A stretch of 64,000 nt of DNA from Cryptomeria japonica. Its lineage: Eukaryota > Streptophyta > Pinopsida > Cupressales > Cupressaceae. The notes below the pieces were generated by a model. It was not told where the DNA came from. It did not search any database and worked only from the letters and a program-made list of their open reading frames with translations. A program made the position numbers and the translations under genes. The stretch spans positions 403,983,389 through 404,047,388 of the forward strand of contig NC_081408.1 of the NCBI RefSeq assembly GCF_030272615.1. The letters are read 5' to 3'. This document shows positions 35,101 to 45,359 of this stretch, piece after piece. Position 1 is the first letter of the stretch. Each line of letters begins with the position of its first letter.

Positions 35101-37567
35101 TAGCATACTTAATTGGAATTCTAAAAAGGCTTAGGGCATAGATTGATATGCTTTGAAGAGATGCTTTTAGAAGTTGAATCTTTCCAACTTGACTCAAAAG
35201 GGCTCCTTTCCAACCAGCTATTTTTTTAATGAAATTTATCCACAAGTGAGCTCCAAAAAGGATCAGGAGGTGCAATGCCCATGAGGAGGCCAAGATAGGT
35301 CGCAGGAAGATCAACAATCCTACATTCCAGGATTCTGTTGATTCTTTGTTGTCTTCTCTCTGGAGTATTGATGAAAAAAACTTCACTTTTGACCCAATTA
35401 ATGAGCTGACCAAAAGCTGAGGCAAACTTACAAAGAGTATTCTTCAGGGTTCTAGCTTTAGAGATACTTGATTCCCCCATAATAATAGTATCATCCACAA
35501 ACTGTTGATGGGAGAAAATAAGGTCAGCAGAAGAAGGTTGGAGTCCCTTAAAAGATCCTTGCATAACCATATTTTCCATGGACCTACCAAAACATTCTGC
35601 CATAATGATAAAGAGGATAGGGGAAATGAGATCCCCTTGACTTAGACCTCTAGAAGCTTGGAAGAAGGGGGAAGGGGAACCATTAACAAGAACAGCAAAA
35701 GAGGCTGAAGTATAAGCTGGTTGAAAAGGTCAACACATTTAGAGGAAAAACCATAAGCAATAAGTACCTTCACAAGAAAAGGCCAGTCAACCCGGTCGTA
35801 GGCCTTGGAGAGATCAAGCTTAAGGATGAGACCCTGATTCTTGGCCCTAACAAGAGAATGAATATTCTCATGGATAGTTATAATGGAGTCAAGAATTTGT
35901 CTACCAGGGACAAAGCCATTTTGTTGATGATTAATCAAAGAAGGAATGACAGTCAGATTTCTGGTGGTAAGGACCTTGGAAATAATCTTATAAAAAGAGT
36001 TGCATAAACTGATTGGTCTAAACTTGTCCATAGAGTCTACACCTTGGATTTTGGGAATGAGAGCAATGAAAGTATCATTGATTTCTTTCAAAGGTCTTCT
36101 AGCCCATAAAAATTCATTGACCCCATTGGAGACATCTTTCCCGACGATGTCCCATAAATCTTGGAAAAAGAACATGGGGAAACCGTCTGGACCGGGACCT
36201 TTGTTACCATCAAAGGAAAAAATAGCATTTTTAATTTCCAAGATCGAAGGAATGGAAGAAAGGGAAACATTCATCTGATCATCAATGAGACAGGGAATAT
36301 TTTGAAGGAAAGAAGATTGAGCATCAGCATCCAAACTGTGATCCCTCCTAAGAAGATCTGAAAAGTACCTTTTAGCTTCATTCCTTATTTCTTCCTCCTT
36401 GACCAACTCCCCATTATCCACTATAAGTTTGGTTATCCTATTAGCTGCTTTGTGCTTGATAGTCGACATATGAAGAAATATTGTATTCCTATCTCCTTCC
36501 TTTAGCCATATACATCTTGATCTCTGCTTCCAGAAAGTTTCCTCTTTAGCAATGATTTCATGGTATTTTTTAAGAGTCTCATTTTCATCAGCAATGGACA
36601 CGGTACTGAAACCATCCTTCTGAATTTGGGCCTATATTTTTTTAAGGTCATCTTGAACTTTACCTTTAGCCTCAAAGATATTTCAAAAGCTGGATTTATT
36701 CCAGAGTCTTATGTTGTCCTTTACACTTTTAAGTTTCTTTACAACTCTGTATATAGCAGTTCCCTCAACTTGGATACTCCACCATTTCTGAATATTACGG
36801 GTGATATCTGGGTGATGAGTCCACATTTTTTCAAATGTGAAAGGAAAGTGTCTCCTTCTTTTAATAGGGTCAGCAATGAAGGTGATAGGAAAATGATTTG
36901 ACCCAACCCAGATGTGGGCAGACATAGAATAGAAATAATATCTGTACCAATCATCAAAGATGAGAGTCCTGTCAAGGCGAACTTGGATAAGATCATTGCC
37001 TGTTCTCCTATTAGTCCGCGTGTAATTACAACCCTGTATCTCCACATCATTGGGGGCCTGAGTGTTAATAAAGTCCATTAGGACCAGTCTACTTTCCAAC
37101 TAAGAGGGGCTTCCTCCAAATTTTTCCTCCTCTCTCAAAGGACTATTAAAATCTCCCATGACCAGCCAGCTAATATTTTTGAAGCTATCCCTAACTTTTG
37201 TAAGTTTTTTCCATAAGGAATTTCTAGCTTTCAAAGTATTGAGAGCATAAATGTTAATGAGGACCCATGAAGTTCCATCTTTTAAATACTCAAATCTAAT
37301 GCAAGAGAAAAAAATTTCCTGAATAAGAACATGGTCTTTGACACTGTTAAGGTTCCAAATGGTAGCTATGCCTCCTGAAGCACCTTCCGAACAACCACCA
37401 CTAATATTACCATTTTTGAAAAACTTCAAAGATTCAACTTTTTCTCTACTCATTTTAGTCTCTTGAATAAGAAAAACATCAGGTTTACTATCCCTTATCA
37501 TATTCCTAATGATATCATGTTTATGAGGATTATTAAGTCTCCTAATATTCCAAGAGATAATCTTCAT
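32193..37567 (-). pseudogene. LINE ORF2: endonuclease, reverse transcriptase, zf-RVT, RNase H
   Basis: The start ATG at 37567 opens with MKIISWNIRRLNNP, the usual N-terminus of an APE-type endonuclease. QETKMS and GDFNSP catalytic-region motifs follow. The reverse transcriptase spans about 36520-35230, with the GPGPDGFPMFFF, LKLDLSKAYDRVDW and FVDD motifs. The solo LTR at 33855-35009 interrupts the AWDQVCRPK..GGLGLR motif, which reads through cleanly if the LTR and one CTACA are left out. Next come a zf-RVT zinc-binding domain (33206-32877, CALCLKEEESVDHLAIH) and a C-terminal RNase H (about 32740-32330, FDCAAKGNPGPVG...EGDS...HIYREANRFAD). Damage includes an in-frame TAG within the endonuclease near 37099, two stops in 36600-36690 and a frame change near 35610-35640. 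Confidence 0.9.
33855..35009 (-). mobile_element. Solo LTR A, Ty1/copia family, TSD CTACA
   Basis: Read on the minus strand this 1,155-bp LTR starts with TGTTGGCATTTTTGATG and ends with ACCCCCCCTCTTAGTATTCATCA-type sequence, with a U5 motif of the form GGTTTTTCCCA..TGGGTTTCCACGT near 34030-34060. Both are typical of plant copia LTRs. Perfect 5-bp duplications CTACA flank it (33850-33854 and 35010-35014). No internal region remains, so it is a solo LTR from LTR-LTR recombination. It is inserted in LINE ORF2. Confidence 0.93.
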
Positions 37568-37569
37568 AG

Positions 37570-40398
37570 TTACTTACCAATTCCTAACTCCTTAAGAGTC
37601 TTCTGGGTCCCATCTGCAATGTTCTTACTGGCCTCCTTGTCTCTAACTTTATGGTTAGAGGGTCGATCTGGGGAAGAGGAGATATACCCAACATCAACTT
37701 GAGCTATTATTGATGAATACCAAGAGGGGGGGGTGAATTAGTATGCCAAAAATCTTTGCACTAAAACACTTACACAGTCTAGAGATAAACCGATAAAGCA
37801 GTCTGACAATCAAACCGATTATCACACATATAAACCAAAATGCGAATAAACCATTCACCCACAAAAGCAATACAACCATAACACAAGATATTTGACGTGG
37901 AAACCCAACTGGGAAAAACCACGGTGAGATGGAACTCACAAGTCACTATCTGCAGAACAGAAACCAGACCAGTTAAGGTCAGACCGGTTAAGGTCTTACA
38001 ATGTTCTTCACCAGAACAGATCCTGTTAAGAATCTCAATCTCTGTTAGGAGATAAGTCCGATTAAAGACTACCTTGTTAGAGGATTTTAGATTCACATGT
38101 GTGAACCACCTTGTTAGAGGATTTTACAAAGGCTTTGAGGCCTACCCGGTTAAGGGCTACAAACTTGTCAAAGATGTGAGTAATCAACAAGTGTTTGATC
38201 TATCTACTAGCACAAACTGCTTGGTTAGATCCAGTATGCTCACAGCTAATGCATTCCAGCATTACTTCAGTCTTCTCTATCTCACTCTGAGTTACAACTC
38301 GATCTCCTCTCATAAGATCGCTCTACTCTTTCACCTTAAACCCTAGCTCAACATAAACCCTATTCGCAGCTCTTTCAACAACTTTTAAAACCCTAGACAT
38401 GATGTCCTTTTAAAGGAATCTGATTTCATGTCGGTCCAATAGGATTACATTACAATTTCCTAGGTTCAGTGAATCTAGACATACTCAGTAACACGACACA
38501 AGAATCACCGTCAATGTGTCGGCACCGTCAAACAATCAGTGGATTGGTAACTCATCACAAAATGTCGGTTGGTAACTCATCACAGAGTGTTACCGGTTCA
38601 TACAAAACGCCGATTGTCGGTTTGACAAAAATGCTGGTTGTCAGTTTGACAAAAATGAAGACTGGTAAGAATGTGTTGTGCCGCTTTGCTTCCTTGTACC
38701 GCTTGTGATCTGCGAATCGCTTGGGGTCGACATGCCACTTCAAACCGGGAAAACACATTCTGCAAAATCACTACTAGTCTAAAGACAAGAGTACAACATA
38801 CCGGTTGAGCATGAGCTCATACATATAAAGGGGATCTCAATACAAGTGTGTGTCCATCAATGACAATCACAACATAAACATCAAAAATGCCAACAATTAT
38901 GTTGGATTTCCTTAGTTGAGAAGCCGAGGGAGTGGTTCCTTTCTCATTCCTGTATTTTGGTATTTTCCAGTCAGCTTCTTTCTCTAGAGCCACTTTCGGA
39001 TTATTGAGGATTCTAGAAATTTCCTCTTCATTACCCCAGTTAGGGATTCTAGAACCATTTAGATTACTGTTTACAGTTTTTGAATTTTGGTCTGAATCCA
39101 AAAGGTTCATACCCAGTATTGCACATTTTTGGGCTTCTTGCATTTTATAAATTGTCATGAGCGGTGAAGAGTCAGCCTTTTCTTCTTGGGAGCCACGGAT
39201 ATCCCCTTCCTCAGGTTGATCTTCTATCTTTTGTGTTTCCTTACCCGCATAAGTATCAACTACCACTTCAGCTGTATCATTTGAAGATTCGGTCTGTTCT
39301 TTTAGTTCCTCTGTTCGGATCTGCTCTGTAGCAGAGATATTTACTTTGGTAGCCTCATCTTTCAATACTTCCTAGGTTGGAGGATTGGAAACAGAGGTTG
39401 AGGACACTTCCTTATTTTCCCCCAAAGGTTTAAAACAATTATAGTCTGCTTCCTTATTCTCTGAGTTTTTAACTTGCCATACCCAGGAGCCTTTTTACTT
39501 TCAACTTGGGGTTTAGTCTGCTTGGGCTCTACCTTCGGCTTGATTGGACAGGATTTTGCCCAGTGACCTACTTTTTTGCAATGGAAGCAGGCAAAAGGGA
39601 TAGATTCATATTCAATTTGTTGTTTCTATGTTCCTAACTTTGACACTAGAACTATCTGTTCCGGCATATTTGCATCATGGGTTATCCCTACACAAAACCT
39701 AGCATGAGTGAGTCTCCTTTTTAAGCTGTGACTGGGTCTATAGAGAGGAGTTCACCAAAGGAGCTTGCAATTCCTGAGAAGATGCTTTTTGCCCAATATT
39801 CGAGAGGCAAACCTGCTAACTTCACCCATACTGGGACTTGTGCCAAAAGAGAGTCGTTCATGTTCATATTCGGGTGCCATTTCCGAAGAACCAAAGTTGT
39901 CTTTCCTACCATCCAGGGACTTCCACAAAGTATCCTTAATTTATCTTCTTCACATGAAAAAGTAAAAGACAGGAGACCTTTAGGCAAAGTCAAGATTTCA
40001 ACATTACCCTTCAGAGCCCATTTTCATTTGACATAAGTCCTAACAACTTCGATGTTAGGACGTGAACCCATAAATTTGCCTACCAGGGAGTTCGACATAT
40101 TGTTTATATTATGATCCAAAACCAGATCAAGAATAGAGATAGCGAACTTTCCACCGGAAGGATCAGAAATATTCTTGACAGGAGGTACAGAGGATTTACC
40201 AGATGGTTTTGTTCCAAAAAGGGATGACCATTTCCTAGGTTCTTTTCCGGTCTCCAAGGTCTCTTCATGTGGGTGGGGCCCCTTGCTGGACCCCTCCCCC
40301 CAAAACCCGGAACCCTCTTTCATCTCTGGCAGAGTACCGCCAGTCTGCAAAATGTCAACAACCTTTGGAATGTCCAGAGGCTTGTCCTTCTCTCCCAT
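37570..40398 (-). pseudogene. LINE ORF1 (DUF4283-like, zinc knuckle)
   Basis: This is the nucleic-acid-binding protein of the LINE. A probable start is ATG 40398 (MGEKDKPLDIPK). A DUF4283-type domain follows at about 40070-39720 (VGKFMGSRP..., SPWMVGKTTLVLRKW, VPVWVKLAGLPLEYW), then a CX2CX4HX4C zinc knuckle (CFHCKKVGHWAKSC, near 39590-39540), an acidic Ser/Glu-rich tail and a stop at 37570-37572, just 2 bp before the ORF2 ATG. The solo LTR at 37711-38895 lies in the tail. At least one in-frame stop (near 40034) and a frame change between the DUF4283 part and the zinc knuckle make it non-functional. Confidence 0.85.
37711..38895 (-). mobile_element. Solo LTR B, same Ty1/copia family, TSD ATTAT
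   Basis: This 1,185-bp LTR is clearly homologous along its whole length to 33855-35009, with the same ends and the same orientation, but has many differences, so the two are independent insertions of one family. Perfect target duplications ATTAT lie at 37706-37710 and 38896-38900. No internal region remains. It is inserted in the 3' part of LINE ORF1. Confidence 0.93.
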
Positions 40399-40530
40399 GG
40401 GGCCAGCTCCTTCGTTCTAGCCACTCCCACCATTGGAACCAGGGTTCCCGCCTTGCAGAGAATTTGAATTTTGAATTCTCCCATTGCCGCTTCCAACTCC
40501 TCCAAGCTCTCCCATTGCTACCAGACCTTC

Positions 40531-42239
40531 TATGTTAATTGCAGAATGAATTTGATTATGGAATATGTTATTGAAGGTGTCAAGAATTGATTTGTCATTC
40601 TACTATAATTTTAGGGCTTGATGAAATGAATGTCTCAAATTTTGTAGAATGACTTATCCCTCGTGTGGTTTAGATCACCTATGAAAATAATCTCCATGCC
40701 TAGATATATGATTTAGTGCACGAGACTAGGCTTTGAGTCAAAAATGAATTGGCAAGGAATAGCTGCTTATTAAAAATTTGCTAGAACTCAATGTACCTAT
40801 ATTTAAAGTGGGATGATTTCTATAGACAGCATATGGGAACTTGCTAGGTAAGGGTTATGTTCTCCTCAATCAAGCTCCTAGACAAACTAATTCAATGACA
40901 AACATATCATATTGAAGACAATTACACAAGCATAGAGTATGTTTAGGCTAATGCTAAAAGTTGGTGGTGTAATCAATACATTTTATGATCTCTCATGTGA
41001 AAGCTCTCATAATGATTCCTATGATATGTCAAATGAATGAAGAATTTCCTTGAATAGAATAACATGGCACGTAAACATGTAGTATATTAGTTCATAATGG
41101 CTAATAAAAAAAAGTCAAGGATTTAAATTTAAATTTTAAATTTTAAAAGTGTGAGGTTTAAATCCACAACAATAAAAATGGCCTAGATCAATTTTGTACT
41201 CATGGATTTATTCCAAAGTGGTGAATGGGAGATCAAGGAACTAAAACTATTTCCTATGGATGAGCGATGATGTGGTCATGTTGTGATAATTCATGAGTTT
41301 CACACAAGAATATATCACTTATAGACATTGTATTGCATAAAGGATGCCATAATTGAAGTGGGCATGAAACACAAAAAAAAAGATATATGATTTTAACCAT
41401 TATATTTTTTCCTAACTTTGATGTGGATTCAAATTACTATGAAGATGCATGTCAAAATAAATTAAGCAAACAATATACAAGAAGTAGATCTTTTTAAACA
41501 CTCAAATGATATAGATATGAGTGATAATTCTTGTACTCTCCCCACAAAGAGTGATCCATTAGAAAATCACAAAACAAAAAAGCATGCAATGAGTAAATTT
41601 TATCACACATTTAAAATAGGAATTAACTATATATGCTTGAAAGCTCTCTAAATATAATGAAATTAAAAAGGGGAAAGATAAAAATCTTGATCTAAACCAA
41701 AAAAAAAAAAAAAAAAAATTGTCAAAACTCTAACTTGACACTAAAAGGTTACTCTAACTACGAAAAAAATTATAATAGCATACAAAGGAATAAAATTTTC
41801 TTCAATATGGGAATGTTATTAGTCTCTCATTAGAAAATATTACTCACAAAAGGAATGTGACATATATGCCCCCTTCCCTCATTTAAGGGCTAATAAAAAC
41901 AAATTACAAAAAATGTCAAGGTTTACTTCAAGAAATGTACAGAAGTGAGAATTCATAAATGGAATCCAAGTAAACTAAAGTTTGGTGGTGCATCTTCTTT
42001 ATTTTTTAGTTGCAAAAACTAATAATAAAGTGGACTGGGGAGCTCTGTTAGTATATTTGGAAGCATCATAAAATAAAATAAAATCTAATAATATAACTTG
42101 ATTCTATGGTAATTAATGCTAAGGAAATGGAGATGTGGAAAATCATGTCATGAATTCATTTATATAACAAGTCCAACCATAAACAAAATGAATCCAAAGC
42201 ACTTCAATAACATATCAAAGAGATTAGCAAAGAAGTTGG
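40531..42239. other. AT-rich stretch, no gene seen
   Basis: I see no coding region. An A-tract of about 20 bp at 41698-41718 could be the tail of an old retroposed copy on the plus strand, but no element body is recognisable upstream. A short low-complexity AAATTTAAATTT run lies near 41124-41150. Confidence 0.4.
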
Positions 42240-42823
42240 TTAGTTAACCAAGCACTGGGGGAATATGCAAGGGTTAAACATGGGGTTTAGGATGGTCAAA
42301 AGCCTATGTGGGTTTTGCTTGTAAAAGGGAGAAGGCATTGAAGGTCTTGTAAGAGTCTTAATGGTTGAGAACTGACTCTTTAATCCCATGATTTAGGAGT
42401 GTGCAAACAATTAGGAGGTGATTTCTAGACTAATGATAGGGGAGGGTTAGTGTACAACTTGCATTTTCTAGAAGTGAGTGAAGGGATTTAAATTAAATTA
42501 AATTAAATAATTATTTAATTAAATTTATGTGTAAGAGGATAAAGGGATTTAAATAAATATTAATTTATTTAAATGTGAGAGAGGGGGTTTTTAGGATATG
42601 ATGAATTAATTAAACAAATGTTTTATTTATTTAATTAATAGTCAAGACATGGTTAAATGAATTAAATCAAACAAATTGAATAATTTATTTAATTAATAGA
42701 AAAACATAGCTAGGATGAATTAATTAAATAATTTAATTAATAGATGAACAATGGTTAAATAATCAAATAAAATACCAAATATCTATTTAATTAAGTGGAC
42801 AGAAATGGGTGCCTACGGTAACA
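42240..42823 (-). mobile_element. LTR 5' fragment of a Tat-lineage relative
   Basis: Read on the minus strand from 42823 it begins TGTTACCGTAGGCACCC and continues with CTGTCCACTTAATTAAAT and the same AT-rich TTTAATTAATT / CACATTTAAATAAATT blocks as the LTR at 5554, then CACTTCTAGAAAATGCAAGTTG in place of the 79-bp array. The similarity is patchy, so it is a different subfamily. Only the first 500-600 bp (U3) can be followed and the inner end is uncertain. Old and broken. Confidence 0.7.
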
Positions 42824-43259
42824 ATAAATACCCTCCAAAAAGAATTGTCTCCTAATTGAAAGCTCAATCAATTTATGAAAGTGAAAAGATTGAGAAGAAA
42901 ATTGTGAAAATTAATTTTCTTTATTGTAAACATCATCAATAGATACAGAAAAAGAACCTATAACTACATTCTATAATCTTCTAATTTTTGGAGAAACTTA
43001 CATTGACACCTTTATAATCCAACTCTAGTTCTTTATATTTCTTGGATAGGCTTGCATGAACACCTTTCTTATAAACCTCTCAATTCAAATCTATATGGTT
43101 AATTATAGGACATGGGTGTAAGGAGATAGATGTTTATTCTTGTTGGCACTCATCCTTCGAGGAAATGAAAAGAAGCTCATTTTTGGACAGTCTTTTTATT
43201 TGCATTTATTGTGAAAAATATTTGTGATGTCACAAGATGAAAATTTGAGTATAATCATA

Positions 43260-43541
43260 TCATTCATTCTTACTGCCTGCGACCAACAACAGTCCAGGCA
43301 ATACTTTCATTTGAAACATCAAATGAAGGATCAAGTTGGGGGGTCCCCACATCAAAATAGCCCACAACATACCCAGCACCAAGTCGCAATCATTGGAAGA
43401 AGCAAAGGAAGCAATGAAAAAACCCCTAGCACATGAGTAAAGCTCAATGTTGCCAACAACTAAAGGCTTCCAAGAATCACTCACCCAATGATAGAGGTCA
43501 GGGAGAGAAGGCCATAACTCAATAAATCTACACACCAACCC
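43260..43541 (-). pseudogene. LINE ORF1 fragment (DUF4283-like), distal part
   Basis: The minus-strand frame reads RFIELWPSLPDLYHWVSDSWKPL...GFFIASFASSNDCDLVLG, which resembles the DUF4283 region of plant LINE ORF1 proteins. It ends abruptly at 43541 where an LTR begins. The matching N-terminal part is probably 44800-45352, on the far side of that LTR. Nothing of ORF2 follows at lower coordinates, so the 3' half of this LINE has been lost. It is a different LINE family from 32193-40530. Confidence 0.6.
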
Positions 43542-44780
43542 TGTAATGTCCCCACTTCCTGAGTGATCTACCAGGATGGAGATTCACCTGTCATTCATCT
43601 CCACGGGTGAATTTAGTGGTTGGAGATGAGTTGCTTACCAAATGAAGTTCTATGCTTAGTCATTTTTATGACTTTGGTAAGTGAATAAAATAACTTTATA
43701 ATTTAAAGTTATAAAAATTACTTTATTCTAAAATTAGAAAAAATAATTGTTATAAGAAGTTATTAAACAACTTTATGTTTTCACCATGGCACATTTTCCA
43801 AAGTTGTTTATTAACCAAAAGTGGCCCCACTTTAATGACTTAACAACCCTCATGGTTGATCGAACTTATTAGAGGAATGGAGATTGTAAAGGAATCTTTG
43901 AAAGATGCCAAAAGAGGTCAAATTAGGGTTGAGGATGAATATAGATGTTGGGAGATGTTTGGAGATTCATTATGTTTATTTTATTTTGTGAATTTATCCA
44001 TCTATAGCAAGTTTGCACGGTTTGCAGAGGTCTGAGATTGGATTGGGGGGTGGCAATCTCCAATTTGCAGGTGTTTGGACGGAAACCCATACATCTCTAG
44101 TTGGGCGGCATCAATTGGAGCCTCATAATTGGCCATTCAAGGTCATAATTCAGGGGCTTATTGCTTGTGACAGGGGTATATTGGCATTATTCACGGATAT
44201 GGCCCACTTTAAGGGTTATTACAAGATAATAGTTGCATTTATGGCAGTCGTACCACCTAAGGAAGCCTCTAGCTTCCAATAAATAAACTGAGGGGTTTTG
44301 GCTCCTCCATTTGTGTGTGAATTCATTGTTGGGTATAAATAAGTGGTCATAGTTGGTTTGGTGTGAAGGAAATATCAGATTTGGGCAGTAACAGCAAATC
44401 ATTGAGGAAAAGAGACATAATTTGGGGATTTTGCCTGGCAATTATTTGGAATTCCAACTGGGTCTGAATAATTCTTCAATATTAGTTTATGGTAATTATC
44501 CTAGAGTTAAATAAAGTCATTTGCAACCATTAGTAGCAGCTGGAGGTGCTTGGTTCAGTCACTGCTTCATTCCAGGCTCAAATTCCACCCTCAAACCCCA
44601 CTCCTGGTAGGCCTTGAACAACTTAATTCTATCAAAAATCCTCTTTATTATTTATGTGTACTTGTTGTGATTAATAATCAAAAGTCTGGAAACTATTATC
44701 AGTTCTATATTTATTGTATTGCATTTATTATTTTCCATGTATTGTCAAAAATCTAAAAAGCTACAAAAAAAATGAAAATA
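43542..44780 (+). mobile_element. LTR (probably solo, Ty3/gypsy type) inside a LINE fragment
   Basis: It begins TGTAATGTCCCCACTTCC exactly where the LINE frame stops. The start resembles that of the LTR at 54549 (TGTAACGTCCCC). A TATA box (TATAAATA) is near 44334. The 3' boundary is not clear. CA ends exist near 44764, but I find no matching target duplication, so it may be truncated or rearranged. Confidence 0.55.
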
Positions 44781-44799
44781 CGATAAACTTCCAAAAACA

Positions 44800-45352
44800 C
44801 TTTTTGTTGGTCAAAGAATTTGAATTTGTAAACAATAGATAAAATTTCTAGTGAGGGATGTAGAAGCCAATATTATCAAACACATCTTGACCACAAACCA
44901 CCACAGAGAAGTCATGGCACAAAAAAGAGAACAAGGTTTCCCCTTGGTAGAAAGAGCGGCAGAAAATTTGGCCACACAAGCAAAGCTCCGCCCGCCAGTA
45001 GTAACAGAAGGTCCAAGAGGAAGGACCCCAACACCAAAGGAAGCCCTACCGCCAGCAACCAACCCACCCAAACCCAACCTAGAGGCAACGACAGCAGGCC
45101 GCGGAGAACAAGGGGCAAAAACATCCCCCAATGGAGCAGAATCCTGTTGAGCGGGAGGGTCGTTGGAAGGCGCAGGCGGGAGCTTTTTTAAACCGTTGGA
45201 AGGCGCCAGTGGAGGGGTCGAAAGGTCCAAAGACGCTGAGTAGACAACATCCACCAACAGGGCATGAGGAGCGACACCTATAGATCACGCAGCGGTAGAG
45301 GAAGAAACGACTCTAATTGAACGTAGGGCGGGAGAGACGTTAGACGACTCCA
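44800..45352 (-). pseudogene. LINE ORF1 fragment, N-terminal part
   Basis: The minus strand from ATG 45352 reads MESSNVSPALRSIRVVSSSTAA, then a stop, then a Pro/Ala/Ser-rich stretch with GGRSFACVAKFSAALSTKGKPC, in the style of plant LINE ORF1 N-termini (SFADVAK-type motif). It is GC-richer than its neighbours. It is paired with 43260-43541 across the LTR. The family call is tentative because the N-terminus of ORF1 is poorly conserved. Confidence 0.5.
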
Positions 45353-45359
45353 TTCGACT

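Larger units (their letters stand above)
32193..40530 (-). mobile_element. L1-type plant LINE, decayed, split by two solo LTRs
   Basis: On the minus strand the order is ORF1 (40398 to 37570), then 2 bp, then ORF2 (from ATG 37567 to the stop at about 32193). Without the two inserted LTRs (33855-35009, 37711-38895) and one copy of each target duplication the LINE is about 6 kb, a normal full length. It is inactive, with several in-frame stops and frameshifts in both ORFs. I could not place a poly(A) tail or target duplication, so both outer boundaries are approximate. It predates the LTR insertions. Confidence 0.88.
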
